Source: Burkholderiales bacterium (GTDB taxonomy: Bacteria; Pseudomonadota; Gammaproteobacteria; Burkholderiales; Burkholderiaceae_C). From it: DNA of 37,577 nt. The position numbers were made by a program, and so were the translations under genes. A model generated the notes under the pieces. That model did no database searches. It was not told the DNA's origin and was given only the letters and a program-made list of their open reading frames with translations. The stretch is from NCBI GenBank assembly GCA_030602985.1, contig JAUVYR010000010.1:1-37577 (forward strand). The letters run 5' to 3'. Of the stretch, positions 1-9,329 are shown one piece after another (position 1 is the stretch's first letter; every line of letters starts with the position of its first letter).

Positions 1-1
1 G

Positions 2-1336
2 ATCAATGGCAGCTCCGCCACGGCAGGCCAGTTGAAGGCTCTGGCCGACGAGCTGGTGGACATACACGGTCAGCATGCCTGGCAAAGCCTCACGCGCCCT
101 GAGACCGTGCGCCAGCTGCTCGACGCCTATGCCCGAATCGACGCCCAGCCGGTGCGCGCGCTATGGACGAACTGGCGTGACGCCACGCGCCTGCTGGAGA
201 CCGCCCGCCAGCAACAGGCCACCTGGCAGCAGGAACGGGATCGTCTGCAATGGCAGATCGGTGAACTCGACAAACTGAATCCACAAACTGGGGAATGGGA
301 GGAGCTCAACCTCCAGCAGGGCCGCCTGGCGCACGCCCAAGGTCTGATCGACGCGGCCCAGACCGCCTTGCAGGCCCTGGATGAAGACGAAGACAGTGCC
401 TCCCACCGTTTGAACCGGGCGCTGCAGGCCCTGCAGGCTCAACAACATATTGAACCCCGATACGCCGTGCTGGCCGAGACGCTGCAGGGCGCCCTGGCGC
501 AGATCGAAGACGCCTGCCATGACCTGCAACACCATGCCAGCCACACCGAAGTCGATCCGGCGGCGCTGGAAGCGTTGGACCAACGACTGGCCAGCTGGCT
601 GGGTCTGGCACGCCGCTACCGTTGCCCTCCCGAGTCCCTGCCAGAACGCTGGGCCCAATGGAAACAGGAACTGACCGCGCTGGAAAAGTCTGCCGATCTG
701 GATGCTCTGGAACAGCAGGCGCAGCGAGCGCATCAGCAGTTGATGGATCAGGCGCGTCAATTGAGCCAGCAGCGCCAGTCCGCCGCCGATCGCCTGTCCA
801 CGGCGATCACCGACGCCATGCAGGGGCTGGGCATGGCTGGCGGTCGCTTCGAGGTCCGCCTTCATAGCCTTGAGGAACCTCAGGCCCATGGCATCGACCA
901 GATCGAATTCCTGGTGGCAGGTCATCCCGGCGCAAGCCCACGTCCTGTGGGCAAGGTGGCTTCGGGCGGTGAACTGTCGCGGATAGCCCGGGCCATTTCG
1001 GTCACCACCAGCGAACTGGGTCGGGCACCCACCCTGATTTTTGATGAAGTTGACAGCGGTATTGGGGGGGCGGTGGCGCACACCGTGGGCCAGCTCATGC
1101 GTCGCCTGGGTCAGGACCGACAGGTTCTGGCGGTCACTCACCTGCCCCAGGTGGCAGCATGTGCCCACGACCACCTGCGGGTCGAGAAAACCCAGACGGC
1201 GCATCAGACCACCAGCGATGTCCAACCTCTGGAGGGTGAAGCGCGTGTCAAGGAACTGGCGCGCATGCTGGGTGGAGATCGCCTGACCGACACCACCCTC
1301 GCCCATGCTCGGGAGCTGATATGCAGCTCGTCCTGA
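2..1336 (+). CDS. recN: DNA repair protein RecN, C-terminal part (5' end outside window)
   Basis: RecN is an SMC-like ATPase that acts early in recombinational repair of double-strand breaks. The reading frame is open from the first bases of the window ([12 protein letters not shown]..., then [11 protein letters not shown]), so the N-terminal Walker A half lies upstream and about 444 residues are visible. The middle is a long Gln/Ala/Leu-rich coiled coil. The C-terminal ATPase lobe shows the ABC-type signature region [14 protein letters not shown], Walker B in [13 protein letters not shown], and the H-loop region [11 protein letters not shown]. The stop lies 16 bases inside rapZ, so the two genes are probably translationally coupled. 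RecN is usually LexA-controlled, but its promoter is not in the window. The identification is firm; only the true start is missing. Confidence 0.96.
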   Translation: MNGSSATAGQLKALADELVDIHGQHAWQSLTRPETVRQLLDAYARIDAQPVRALWTNWRDATRLLETARQQQATWQQERDRLQWQIGELDKLNPQTGEWEELNLQQGRLAHAQGLIDAAQTALQALDEDEDSASHRLNRALQALQAQQHIEPRYAVLAETLQGALAQIEDACHDLQHHASHTEVDPAALEALDQRLASWLGLARRYRCPPESLPERWAQWKQELTALEKSADLDALEQQAQRAHQQLMDQARQLSQQRQSAADRLSTAITDAMQGLGMAGGRFEVRLHSLEEPQAHGIDQIEFLVAGHPGASPRPVGKVASGGELSRIARAISVTTSELGRAPTLIFDEVDSGIGGAVAHTVGQLMRRLGQDRQVLAVTHLPQVAACAHDHLRVEKTQTAHQTTSDVQPLEGEARVKELARMLGGDRLTDTTLAHARELICSSS

Positions 1337-2187
1337 TCACCGGCATGTCCGGCTCAGGCAAATCCGTGGCACTGCATGCCCTGGAGGACGCCGGCTTCTA
1401 CTGCGTGGACAACCTGCCGCCAGAACTGCTGGAACCGCTGATCGAGGTGGAGCGAGCGCACAAGGCGGAGCGGGTCGCCGTGGCCATGGATGTACGCAGC
1501 GCCCAGTCACTGCCCGGCTTGCCGGACCGCCTGCGGGCGATTCGTCAGCAGGGCCAGCCCCTGACCGTGCTGTTTCTGGACACCACCACCGAAACCCTGG
1601 TACGGCGATTCTCGGAAACGCGGCGCATGCACCCCCTCTCGCTCAAGGACACCGAAGACCAGCGCCGGGCACTGATCGACGCCATCGAGCTGGAGCGTGA
1701 GATGCTGAGCGAATTGCGCGAGCGGGCGCTGGTACTGGACACCAGTCAGCTCAAAGCCTCCCATTTGCGCAGCGAAATCAAGGCCTTGCTCAATCGCAAG
1801 CCGGCCTCGGTCACGCTGGTATTCGAGTCCTTCGCCTTCAAGCGCGGCATCCCCATGGACGCCGACTTCGTGTTCGATGTGCGGATGCTGCCCAACCCTC
1901 ACTACGAACCTGAGCTGCGCGCCCTGACCGGTCAGGATGCGCCTGTCGCCGCCTACCTGGACGCGGAGCCCGAGGTGGCCGACATGGAGCAGCACATCCG
2001 CACTTTTCTGGAGCGGTGGTTGCCCCGCATGTTGGCCGATCACCGCAGCTACGTGACGGTGGCCATCGGCTGCACCGGCGGCCAGCATCGGTCGGTGTAT
2101 CTGGTGGAACGACTGGCTCGCCAGTTCGGCGACCACGGGACCGTGCAGATCCGGCACCGTGAGCTGGACGCACGCCAGCATCACTGA
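1321..2187 (+). CDS. rapZ: RNase adapter protein RapZ
   Basis: RapZ is a nucleotide-binding adapter. In enterobacteria it binds glucosamine-6-phosphate and guides RNase E to the sRNA GlmZ. The 288-residue length is normal for the family. The Walker A motif GMSGSGKS lies at residues 8-15, followed by DNLPPELL and the family stretch [19 protein letters not shown]. The C-terminal domain has the conserved [20 protein letters not shown] and [14 protein letters not shown] segments that carry the RNA and sugar-binding functions in E. coli RapZ. It starts inside the end of recN. It is separated by only 10 bases from the convergent mutY stop, with no terminator visible. Whether GlmY/GlmZ-type sRNAs exist here cannot be told, so the cellular role is inferred from the family. 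Confidence 0.96.
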   Translation: MQLVLITGMSGSGKSVALHALEDAGFYCVDNLPPELLEPLIEVERAHKAERVAVAMDVRSAQSLPGLPDRLRAIRQQGQPLTVLFLDTTTETLVRRFSETRRMHPLSLKDTEDQRRALIDAIELEREMLSELRERALVLDTSQLKASHLRSEIKALLNRKPASVTLVFESFAFKRGIPMDADFVFDVRMLPNPHYEPELRALTGQDAPVAAYLDAEPEVADMEQHIRTFLERWLPRMLADHRSYVTVAIGCTGGQHRSVYLVERLARQFGDHGTVQIRHRELDARQHH

Positions 2188-2197
2188 GCGCTGAACG

Positions 2198-3238
2198 TCA
2201 AAGGCCTTGAGCGCGCTGCCGAATCCAGCTGCGCAAAGGCGCCGGCAGGCCCAGATCCATATCGCCTCTGGGGTCCACCCAGCACCCCCCTGCTCGGTCA
2301 TGGTCATGGGTCACCGCCCATTCGACCAGGTGAAGCTGCAAAGCCCGATGCGTCAGATCATGCGCAATGGGCTCATGCCATACGGGGGCCAGCGACTCAA
2401 CGCCATGGGGCGGCTTGCGAGCCTGCTCAGCGCCATCCAGCAGCGGAAAGGTGTACAGCCCCGCCCAGATGCCAGTCGATGGCCGTGGCTCCAGCCACAG
2501 GTGGCCATCGGGGCGGCGAAGCACCAGAAACCACCAGGCTTCGGTGCGGCGTTTGAGGGTGCGGCGCTTGACCGGCAGCGCCGCCGTTCGATCCTGTTCG
2601 AACGCCTGACACGACGGTTGGAGCGGGCAGGTCAGGCAGTGCGGTTTGGTCCTTCGGCACAGCGTGGCACCCAGATCCATCAGGCCTTGGGTGTAGGCGA
2701 TCATCTGTGGATGCGTGGCCGCTGGCGGGATGAGCGCCTGCGCAAGGGCCCACAGCGTCTTGACCGATGAGGCTTGCGCCAGATCCTGATCAAACGCCAG
2801 CCAGCGTGACAGGACGCGTTGCACATTGCCGTCCATGATGGACACACGCTCGCCAAAGCAGAAGGCGGCGATGGCCGCCGCCGTGGACGGGCCAATGCCG
2901 GGCAATTGCTGCAATTCAGCGGCTGTTCGCGGAAACTGCCCATCCCATTCGGCCACCACGACCTGCGCGCAACGATGCAGGTGCCGCGCCCGGCTGTAAT
3001 AACCCAGCCCGCTCCACAGCGTCATGACCGCTGATTCGGGCGCTGCAGCCAAGGCATGCAGGGTGGGAAAACGTTCAAGAAAGCGCGGGTAATACGCCAG
3101 CACCGTGGAGACCTGCGTCTGCTGCAGCATGATTTCCGAGAGCCAGACACGGTAAGGGTCCCGACTCCCTTGCCACGGCAGGCCATGGCGGCCATGCATG
3201 AGTTGCCAGTCCACCACAGACTGGAAAAAGTCACTCAT
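2198..3238 (-). CDS. mutY: A/G-specific adenine DNA glycosylase MutY
   Basis: MutY removes adenine mispaired with 8-oxoguanine and so prevents G:C to T:A transversions. The 346 residues begin with WQLMHGRHGLPWQ, typical of the family. The HhH-GPD core LPGIGPSTAAAIAAFCFGE is followed by the catalytic Asp region SIMDGNVQRVLSR. The iron-sulfur loop is visible as CRRTKPHCLTCPLQPSC, four Cys in the C-x6-C-x2-C-x5-C arrangement. The C-terminal third, rich in Trp and Arg (EAWWFLVLRRPDGHLWLEPRP), is the NUDIX-like 8-oxoG recognition domain. Its ATG overlaps the stop of the upstream dynamin-like gene by 4 bases (ATGA), indicating coupled translation. The second GO-system enzyme, MutM, lies just upstream on the same strand. 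Confidence 0.97.
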   Translation of the reverse strand: MSDFFQSVVDWQLMHGRHGLPWQGSRDPYRVWLSEIMLQQTQVSTVLAYYPRFLERFPTLHALAAAPESAVMTLWSGLGYYSRARHLHRCAQVVVAEWDGQFPRTAAELQQLPGIGPSTAAAIAAFCFGERVSIMDGNVQRVLSRWLAFDQDLAQASSVKTLWALAQALIPPAATHPQMIAYTQGLMDLGATLCRRTKPHCLTCPLQPSCQAFEQDRTAALPVKRRTLKRRTEAWWFLVLRRPDGHLWLEPRPSTGIWAGLYTFPLLDGAEQARKPPHGVESLAPVWHEPIAHDLTHRALQLHLVEWAVTHDHDRAGGCWVDPRGDMDLGLPAPLRSWIRQRAQGL

Positions 3239-5166
3239 GCCTCGATGGGTGCCTCAGTCATGACCCGCTCAGGCAAGGTCAGGCGGGCCAACTCTTCCAT
3301 GTCCGACTCAACCACCTGTAAGCGAGCCTGCAGTTCCGCCAACCGCTCTTCGAGGCCGCCAGCGGCTTCCTGAATGCGATGAACCGCCTCGATGCGCCGC
3401 GCGAAATTCTTGCGTCGCTCGCGCAGCTGGACATCCAGCTGCGAAGTGGAGGTCTGGTTCCAGAGCTCCACGTCATTGGACGCGTCCGCGTACAGTTGGC
3501 GCAGCCTTGACAGGATGGCTTTGGACAGGCGATCCGCAAATTCCGGCTGGGCCAGGCGAAAGGCGTTGGTGACGCCCAGATACTGCAGGTGATTGCTCTC
3601 GATGACCGACAGTTGATTGAAGTATGGTTGCAGGTCCAGCTTTTCCGGCATTTGCAAGGCCAGGCCGTAATCCGCGTTCAACTGGCGAAAGGAGGCCGCC
3701 AGTTGCTCTTCAATGCGCTCTGCCATGCCCTGGATATGAGCGAAACTGCCGTACAGCCGGGCGAACGCATCGCTGTAGAACTTTTTCACACCCAGTTTGA
3801 TGCCAGGCTGCTTGAGTGCCTGAGCCAGACTGGCAATGTCTGCCTTGAGTCGATTGCTGCCCAGTTGGACAAACAGCTCTTTGAGTTCACGCAGGTGCAC
3901 CGATCGGACGGCTTGAATACGCGCCCCGCCCTGGTCAAACTCCTTTTGCTCCTGCTCGATACGCATGCGCATCTGGCGGATCACGGCGTCGTTTTTCCCG
4001 CGCAGAGTTTCAAGCTCCTGAATCTGCTCCATCAACTCCCGTTTTCTGGCGTGCAGTTGCTGGCTGACGTCCTGGCGGAGTTGTTTCAGCGATACATCGA
4101 TGTCCGTCTCCAGCATCGTGCGCCGCTTGCCCAGCACATCATCGGCCAGGGCCTGCTCCAGATCGGTGAGGCGACTTTCAGCCAGCAGGGCGTCATTTTG
4201 CCGGACTTTGGCCAGCAGACCTTTCTGAGCCGACACCGCAATCACCTGATCGGATTTCAAGCCCAGCACCGTCGCTGACTCTTCACGCTGACGGCGAATT
4301 TGCGCTTCGATGTAGGCTGGTGTGCTCAAATCATCCCAGAGAGTGTCGATTTTGTTGAGCACCACCAGCCGGGCGTCCATCTGTTCCGCCGAAGGGGCCA
4401 GGTGCTCCCGCCACATGGCCAGGTCGGACTTGCTGACACCCGCATCCGCTGCCAGAATGAACACCACGGCATGGGCTTGCGGCAGGAGGCTGATGGTCAG
4501 TTCAGGCTCAGCACCGATCGCATTCAGGCCGGGGGTGTCCAGAATCACCAACCCCTTTTTGAGCAAAGGGTGCGCCATGTTGATGAGCGCATGGCGCCAA
4601 CGGGGAATCTCGACCAGGCCGTCAGGGCCAATCAGGGGATTGTCGTCTGGCTGGTCTTCATGCCAGAAACCCAGGGCACGCGCCTCATCCGGCGTCACCC
4701 GACGGACTTCCGCCACCTTCTCGATGGCCTGGGCCAGCTGTTCCGGGTCATTGACATCCAGCTCGAGACGCTCCCACTGATCAGGCGCACTGCGCCACTC
4801 CAGCAACGATTGCGGCTGCAGCCGGGTTTCAATAGGCAGCAGGCGCAAACAGGGGGGGACGTCGTCGTCGTAGCCGAGCTCCGTGGGACACATGGTGGTG
4901 CGCCCGGCGCTGGCCGGCATGATGCGGCGACCATAACCCGCAAAGAAAACCGCGTTGATCAGTTCGGACTTGCCCCGAGAAAATTCGGCCACGAAGGCCA
5001 CCATGACCTTGTCAGAACCCAGGCGCTCTTGCAACTGCTTGAGCCGTTCCTGCGTACCGGCATCCAGCAATTCTTGCCGGTCGAGCCAGTCGGCCAGGTC
5101 CTGCAGGTGGCGGACTTTCTCCCTGCGCCAGACGGTGTGGTCGTCAAATTCCTGTATGAATGACAT
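3235..5166 (-). CDS. Dynamin-like large GTPase
   Basis: This is a 643-residue bacterial dynamin-family GTPase. G1 reads AEFSRGKSELINA (P-loop at residues 60-67, with Ala where the first Gly usually stands). The G2 threonines lie in GRTTMCPTEL (about 88-97), G3 is DTPGLN (210-215) and G4 is NKID (271-274). The remaining ~370 residues are mostly helical, with strong coiled-coil character around 340-400 (repeated Glu/Gln/Arg heptads) and again near the C-terminus. No clear transmembrane segment is present. Bacterial dynamin-like proteins usually act in membrane remodelling or envelope stress, but the role of this subfamily is unknown to me. It lies between mutM and mutY on the same strand and overlaps mutY by 4 bases. 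A possible -10 box (TATATT on the minus strand, 5210-5215) precedes it. Confidence 0.88.
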   Translation of the reverse strand: MSFIQEFDDHTVWRREKVRHLQDLADWLDRQELLDAGTQERLKQLQERLGSDKVMVAFVAEFSRGKSELINAVFFAGYGRRIMPASAGRTTMCPTELGYDDDVPPCLRLLPIETRLQPQSLLEWRSAPDQWERLELDVNDPEQLAQAIEKVAEVRRVTPDEARALGFWHEDQPDDNPLIGPDGLVEIPRWRHALINMAHPLLKKGLVILDTPGLNAIGAEPELTISLLPQAHAVVFILAADAGVSKSDLAMWREHLAPSAEQMDARLVVLNKIDTLWDDLSTPAYIEAQIRRQREESATVLGLKSDQVIAVSAQKGLLAKVRQNDALLAESRLTDLEQALADDVLGKRRTMLETDIDVSLKQLRQDVSQQLHARKRELMEQIQELETLRGKNDAVIRQMRMRIEQEQKEFDQGGARIQAVRSVHLRELKELFVQLGSNRLKADIASLAQALKQPGIKLGVKKFYSDAFARLYGSFAHIQGMAERIEEQLAASFRQLNADYGLALQMPEKLDLQPYFNQLSVIESNHLQYLGVTNAFRLAQPEFADRLSKAILSRLRQLYADASNDVELWNQTSTSQLDVQLRERRKNFARRIEAVHRIQEAAGGLEERLAELQARLQVVESDMEELARLTLPERVMTEAPIEA

Positions 5167-5225
5167 GAGCGAGGACCTGTTAGAGGGCTATCAGAAAAGG
5201 CATTTGGACAATATAGCACCGCACT

Positions 5226-6041
5226 TCAGAACTTCTGACATGTGGGACAGAAAAACGTGGAGCGTTGGCCCTGCCGAAGCAGCTTGATGGGTGTCTGGCA
5301 AACCCGACACGGCTCACCCGCCCGGCCATAGACCATCGTTTCGAGCTGAAAGTAGCCCGATCCACCGTTTGTGTTGGCGAAATCGCGCAGTGTGCTGCCA
5401 CCCACGGCCAGGGCGCGGGCCAGCACCGCCTGGATGGCCTCATGCAGGCGCCCTGTCCGCTGAGCACTGAGGCGATGGGCCTTCATGGTCGGCCGGATAC
5501 CCGCCCTGAACAGGGCTTCAGCGGCATAAATGTTGCCAACGCCGACCACCACATCCCCGGCCAGCAGGACCTGCTTGATGGGCGCGCGCCGCGCTTTCAA
5601 TGCCCGGTGGAACTCGGCAGGATCGAACGCCTGCGTCAACGGCTCCACCCCGAGCCGGCCCAGCAGTTTACGGGCCTGCGGATCAGACTCACTCTCGGCA
5701 AACACCACCGCCCCAAAACGTCTGGGATCGTGCAGACGAAGCACGCCACGATCGGTGTGCAGATCCATGTGGTCGTGCGGACCCGGTGGCGGGAGTGCGC
5801 GATCAAAACGCAGATGGCCAGACATCCCCAGATGAATCAGCAACAAACCCTCGTCCAGATCAAGCAGGAGATACTTGCCGCGGCGCCTGATATGCCGAAT
5901 GAGCTGACCCCGCAGTCGGTCCACAGAGACCCCCAGTGGCCAGCGCAAAGGCTTGCCCAGGTGCAACGCCTGAATGCGTGCGCCAGTGACATGATCGACC
6001 AGACCCAGGCGGGTCACTTCCACTTCGGGCAATTCGGGCAT
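5226..6041 (-). CDS. mutM: Formamidopyrimidine-DNA glycosylase MutM (Fpg)
   Basis: Fpg is a bifunctional glycosylase/AP lyase that excises 8-oxoguanine and formamidopyrimidines. The start is set by the invariant MPELPEVEV: Pro2 is the catalytic nucleophile and Glu3 its acid partner. The 271-residue length is standard. [21 protein letters not shown] contains the conserved catalytic Lys region. The helix-two-turn-helix [17 protein letters not shown] and the C-terminal zinc finger (CRVC ... CPTC, residues about 248-269) are complete. The TPR gene diverges from it across a 46-base gap in which a GATAAT-like -10 for this gene can be seen (minus strand, 6074-6079), without a clear -35. Downstream lies the dynamin-like gene, 59 bases away, so the two may share transcripts. 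Confidence 0.97.
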   Translation of the reverse strand: MPELPEVEVTRLGLVDHVTGARIQALHLGKPLRWPLGVSVDRLRGQLIRHIRRRGKYLLLDLDEGLLLIHLGMSGHLRFDRALPPPGPHDHMDLHTDRGVLRLHDPRRFGAVVFAESESDPQARKLLGRLGVEPLTQAFDPAEFHRALKARRAPIKQVLLAGDVVVGVGNIYAAEALFRAGIRPTMKAHRLSAQRTGRLHEAIQAVLARALAVGGSTLRDFANTNGGSGYFQLETMVYGRAGEPCRVCQTPIKLLRQGQRSTFFCPTCQKF

Positions 6042-6087
6042 GGTGCACTGATCTGCTGAGTCTAGGGCTATCCATTATCATGGGTGG

Positions 6088-7902
6088 ATGGATACGGCCT
6101 GCTGCAACATCCCCCATCGAAACCCCACCCACCGGCCTCGTTTTCGATGGGCGCTGGGCACGTTGTGCCTGGCGGGTGTCATGGCATGGAATTCCGGGGT
6201 CACCCATGCGCAAACAGTCCGCTCGCCCGACGCCAACTCCCCCGTCATGTCGCGCTCGCCTGACCTTGATGGTGTCCTGTTCTACCAGCTGCTGCTTGCA
6301 GAGCTGCAGTTGCTCAACAGCGACCCCGGCGCCGCCTACTCTTTGATGCTGGACGCGGCCAACCGTACCCAACGCGCGGAGCTGTACCGACGCGCCGTCG
6401 ACATCGCCCTGCAGAACCGTGCTGGCAACGCCGCCTTGTCGGCTGCGCAAGACTGGGCACGCGCCTTCCCGGCATCCGATGAGCCCCTGCGATACGAATT
6501 ACAGATACTGCTGGCACTGAATCGGCCCTCTGACGTGACCCGGGCCCTGACTCGCCTGATAGAAATGGCCCCACCAGAGCGCCGCAATGAGGTGATCAGC
6601 GCCATTCCACAGGCACTGTCGCGTACCAGCGACCGGGCTGCGGCCTTGCAAGCGGCGCGCGACGCCCTGCGCACGGCTCTGCGCGATCGCCAGACTGCTG
6701 GCGCCGCTTGGGCAGCGATTGGCCGGATGGAAATGAACCAGCAGAACCTGCCAGCCGCGCTGCAGTCGGCCCGATCGGGACTTCAGGCACAGCCCGATTC
6801 GGTGTTTGCCGCTGCGCTGGCGGTTGAATTGTTCGAGCTGGGTGAGGCCGAGGCCCAATCGCTGGTAGACAGCTTTCTGGCACAGCGCATCACCGGCGAC
6901 CCTAACCAGCGCCACACCATTCACGTCGCCTACATCCGGACCCTACTGGACAACCGGCAATGGCGTGCCGCCCAGGGGGAACTCGACCGACTGCTGGCGC
7001 AGCAGGCCGACCATCCAGAAGCCTGGTTGCTACAAGGCATTTTGCAAGCCCAGCAACGACAGCCGGCTGAGGCCACCCGCTCACTGGAGCGATTCCTGGC
7101 GCTCGCCGCCAGCCTCCCGCCTGATCAGGCACAGATCGGGCGAACCCAGGCCTACCTGCAACTGGCCCAGATCGCTGAACAACAACGTGACTTCGAAGCG
7201 GCATCGGCCTGGCTGGACCGCATAGACAACTCGGAAGACCTGCTGTTTGCCCAGCTGCGCCGTGCCAGCCTGCTCGCCCGGCAAGGGCAGATCGCCGAGG
7301 CCCGTGCACTGATCCAGCGACAACCCGAGCGGCACGAATCCGATGCGCGACGCAAACTGCTGGCGGAAGCCCAGATGCTCAGGGAGGCACGGGCTTACGC
7401 AGAAGCGCTGGATGTATTCACGGCACTGGCTGAACGCTTTCCCCACGACCCGGACATCATCTACGAACAAGCCCTTGCCGCCCTCAAGGCAGGTGACTTC
7501 CCCCTGATGGAGTCCCTGCTCCGAGGCATCATGGAGCGCCATCCGGACTATTACCACGCCTTCAACGCGCTGGGCTATTCCCTGGCCGACCGCAATGAGC
7601 GGCTGGAGGAAGCGCGAGAGTTGATTCTCAAGGCATTGGCCGCGTCCCCCCATGACGCGCACATTCTGGACAGCCTCGGCTGGGTGGAATTCCGTATGGG
7701 CAACAAGGAAGAGGCGTTGCGCATACTCAGGGATGCTTACCAGCGCATGCCCGATGCCGAAATTGCGGCACACCTGGGCGAAGTGCTCTGGACGCTGAAC
7801 CAGCGGGAGGATGCCCTGGTGATCTGGCGCGAAGGCTTGTTGCTGGATCCTGAAAACACGACATTGGTCGAAACCTTGCAGCGCTTGAAGGTCCAGCCAT
7901 GA
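6088..7902 (+). CDS. Tetratricopeptide repeat protein, probably exported
   Basis: This 604-residue protein is built of helical repeats. After a Cys- and Pro-containing N-terminus comes a hydrophobic stretch (WALGTLCLAGVMAWNSGVTHA, about residues 22-42) that looks like a Sec signal peptide ending near AxA/Q. TPR-like pairs run through most of the chain. They are clearest toward the C-terminus: YAEALDVFTALAERFPHDPDIIYEQALAAL, YYHAFNALGYSLADRNERLEEA and ILDSLGWVEFRMGNKEEAL. It overlaps lolB by 4 bases (ATGA), which in turn overlaps ispE. A TPR protein upstream of lolB is a common arrangement in betaproteobacteria and suggests an envelope role, but the partner is unknown. Start choice is moderately certain: the ATG at 6088 gives a plausible signal peptide but no strong ribosome binding site. 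Confidence 0.85.
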   Translation: MDTACCNIPHRNPTHRPRFRWALGTLCLAGVMAWNSGVTHAQTVRSPDANSPVMSRSPDLDGVLFYQLLLAELQLLNSDPGAAYSLMLDAANRTQRAELYRRAVDIALQNRAGNAALSAAQDWARAFPASDEPLRYELQILLALNRPSDVTRALTRLIEMAPPERRNEVISAIPQALSRTSDRAAALQAARDALRTALRDRQTAGAAWAAIGRMEMNQQNLPAALQSARSGLQAQPDSVFAAALAVELFELGEAEAQSLVDSFLAQRITGDPNQRHTIHVAYIRTLLDNRQWRAAQGELDRLLAQQADHPEAWLLQGILQAQQRQPAEATRSLERFLALAASLPPDQAQIGRTQAYLQLAQIAEQQRDFEAASAWLDRIDNSEDLLFAQLRRASLLARQGQIAEARALIQRQPERHESDARRKLLAEAQMLREARAYAEALDVFTALAERFPHDPDIIYEQALAALKAGDFPLMESLLRGIMERHPDYYHAFNALGYSLADRNERLEEARELILKALAASPHDAHILDSLGWVEFRMGNKEEALRILRDAYQRMPDAEIAAHLGEVLWTLNQREDALVIWREGLLLDPENTTLVETLQRLKVQP

Positions 7903-8381
7903 GGCGTCGTGCCTGGATAGCCGCCTTGATGGGTGCTGGACTGATGGTGGGCTGTGCCACCGGGCCGACCGTCACACCGGCGGATATCGATAATCGCTGG
8001 AGTGGGCGCCTGGCACTGACCATTCAGGAAGACACGCCACAGCATTTCAGCGCATTGTTCGACCTGCAGGGTCATCCCGGTGCAGGTGAAATCCGGCTGA
8101 CGTCGCCCTTTGGACAGCTTCTCGGGATTGCTCGATGGTCCGCCTCCGAAGCGGAACTGATCCGTGGTAACGATCGACAGCGCTATGCCAACATGGACGA
8201 CCTGACCACTGCACTGACGGGTACTGCATTGCCCATGTCAGCCCTCTTCCAGTGGCTCAATGGCCAGCCAGCGACACTGGACGGCTGGCAGGCGGACCTC
8301 AGCCGGCACGCCGATGGGCGTATCCAGGCGCAACGCTTTGAACCCACTCCCAGGGTGCAATTGCGACTCGTTATGCAGTGA
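7899..8381 (+). CDS. lolB: Outer-membrane lipoprotein receptor LolB
   Basis: LolB accepts lipoproteins from LolA and inserts them into the outer membrane. The 160-residue product starts with a lipoprotein signal (MRRRAWIAALMGAGLMVGCATG). The lipobox LMVGC puts the acylated Cys at residue 19. The mature part fits the family: WSGRLALTIQ near the start, HFSALFDLQGHPGAGEIRLTSPFGQ in the middle, and the late ALPMSALFQWLNGQPA segment, which matches the 'lP...L..WL.G.P' pattern of LolB. It is shorter than the E. coli protein (about 207 residues). Four-base overlaps with the TPR gene upstream and ispE downstream point to one operon. The lolB-ispE-prs order is widespread in proteobacteria, which supports the call. 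Confidence 0.9.
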   Translation: MRRRAWIAALMGAGLMVGCATGPTVTPADIDNRWSGRLALTIQEDTPQHFSALFDLQGHPGAGEIRLTSPFGQLLGIARWSASEAELIRGNDRQRYANMDDLTTALTGTALPMSALFQWLNGQPATLDGWQADLSRHADGRIQAQRFEPTPRVQLRLVMQ

Positions 8382-9250
8382 TCATGGCCCTCAAGCAATT
8401 GCTGGATGTTCCAGCACCCGCCAAACTCAATCTCTTTCTGCACGTGGTCGGCCAGCGCGCTGACGGCTACCACGACCTCCAATCGATCTTCGCCCTCATC
8501 GACTGGTGTGACACGCTGCACTTTGAGAGACGCTCAGACGGCCTCATCACCCGGGAGGACCTGGATGGAAGCCCTGCCCTGCCTGCAGATGACCTGGTGG
8601 TGCAAGCAGCGACCCGGCTGCAAGCACGAACTGGCTGCCTGACAGGTGTCCACATTGGGCTGAAAAAACGCATTCCTGTTCAAGCGGGTCTGGGGGGTGG
8701 CTCCAGTGATGCCGCCACCACCTTAATGGCCTTGAATCGCTTGTGGGGGCTGGGCCTGGATCGTTCAGCCTTGTCCGAGATCGGGCTGACCCTCGGCGCG
8801 GATGTCCCATTCTTTCTGGGCGGTCAATCGGCCTGGGTGGAAGGCATAGGTGAGCAACTGAAGCCGATCGAACTGCCTCAGCAGCGGTTTCTGGTGCTCA
8901 AACCACCGAGCGGCGTATCCACGCCGGCGATTTTCACGCACCCGGCATTGAAAAGGGATGCAAAACGCGTTACAATGGAAGACTTTGCTGCATACGGTCA
9001 GAGTCCTCAAGAAGAACAGATTCTTTTTGGTCGCAATGACTTGCAAGCGGTAGCCAGCCAGCTGTGCCCCGATATCGGTATCGGTTTGCAGTGGATGGAA
9101 GGCAAAGGATTGCATCCTCGAATGACAGGGTCTGGTAGTGCGATATTCGCACCTGTCCAACACGATCAGGATTGCAGTTCATTGCCTGAACGCTGGTTAT
9201 CCAGGCATTGCAACAATTTGAGGGTTCACCCTCTGTTTGAGTGGCGTTAG
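8378..9250 (+). CDS. ispE: 4-diphosphocytidyl-2-C-methyl-D-erythritol kinase IspE
   Basis: IspE is the GHMP kinase of the MEP isoprenoid pathway; it phosphorylates CDP-ME on the 2-hydroxyl using ATP. The 290 residues begin with the substrate-binding PAPAKLNLFLHVVGQRADGYHD. The GHMP ATP loop is PVQAGLGGGSSDAATTL (about residues 100-116), and GADVPFFLGGQSAWVEGIGE follows. The C-terminal motif is MTGSGSAIFA. The ATG overlaps the lolB stop by 4 bases; a second ATG two codons in is also possible. The last ~280 bases are visibly less GC-rich than the rest and contain a good promoter-like sequence for the downstream tRNA/prs unit. Confidence 0.96.
   Translation: MIMALKQLLDVPAPAKLNLFLHVVGQRADGYHDLQSIFALIDWCDTLHFERRSDGLITREDLDGSPALPADDLVVQAATRLQARTGCLTGVHIGLKKRIPVQAGLGGGSSDAATTLMALNRLWGLGLDRSALSEIGLTLGADVPFFLGGQSAWVEGIGEQLKPIELPQQRFLVLKPPSGVSTPAIFTHPALKRDAKRVTMEDFAAYGQSPQEEQILFGRNDLQAVASQLCPDIGIGLQWMEGKGLHPRMTGSGSAIFAPVQHDQDCSSLPERWLSRHCNNLRVHPLFEWR
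8948..8976 (+). promoter_or_regulatory. Sigma-70-type promoter inside ispE, facing tRNA-Gln and prs
   Basis: TTGAAA (8948-8953), a 17-base spacer and TACAAT (8971-8976) match the sigma-70 consensus at 5/6 and 5/6 positions with ideal spacing. Transcription would begin near 8983, about 350 bases before the tRNA and 450 before prs. E. coli prs is likewise transcribed from a promoter inside the preceding ispE (ychB) gene with a long leader, so the position makes biological sense. Assignment rests on sequence match alone. Confidence 0.6.
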
Positions 9251-9254
9251 CGGT

Positions 9255-9260
9255 TATACT
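9255..9260 (+). promoter_or_regulatory. -10 box upstream of tRNA-Gln
   Basis: TATACT sits 4 bases after the ispE stop, giving a likely start near 9267 and a ~63-base leader to the mature tRNA. No convincing -35 is found at 16-18 bases upstream, so this is a weaker candidate than the promoter inside ispE. A perfect 6-bp hairpin (CGTTGC, loop GTCA, GCAACG; 9305-9320) lies 9 bases before the tRNA and could be a processing signal. Confidence 0.4.
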
Positions 9261-9329
9261 ACCGCCCGTTGTTCAGACGAAGTGAACACACACTGCATCA
9301 GGTGCGTTGCGTCAGCAACGAACCCGTGT

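Noticed and set aside
9220-9233. Hairpin GAGGG-TTCA-CCCTC at the end of ispE as a terminator
   Set aside because: The stem is only 5 bp and no run of T follows; it lies in coding sequence just before the tRNA -10 box.
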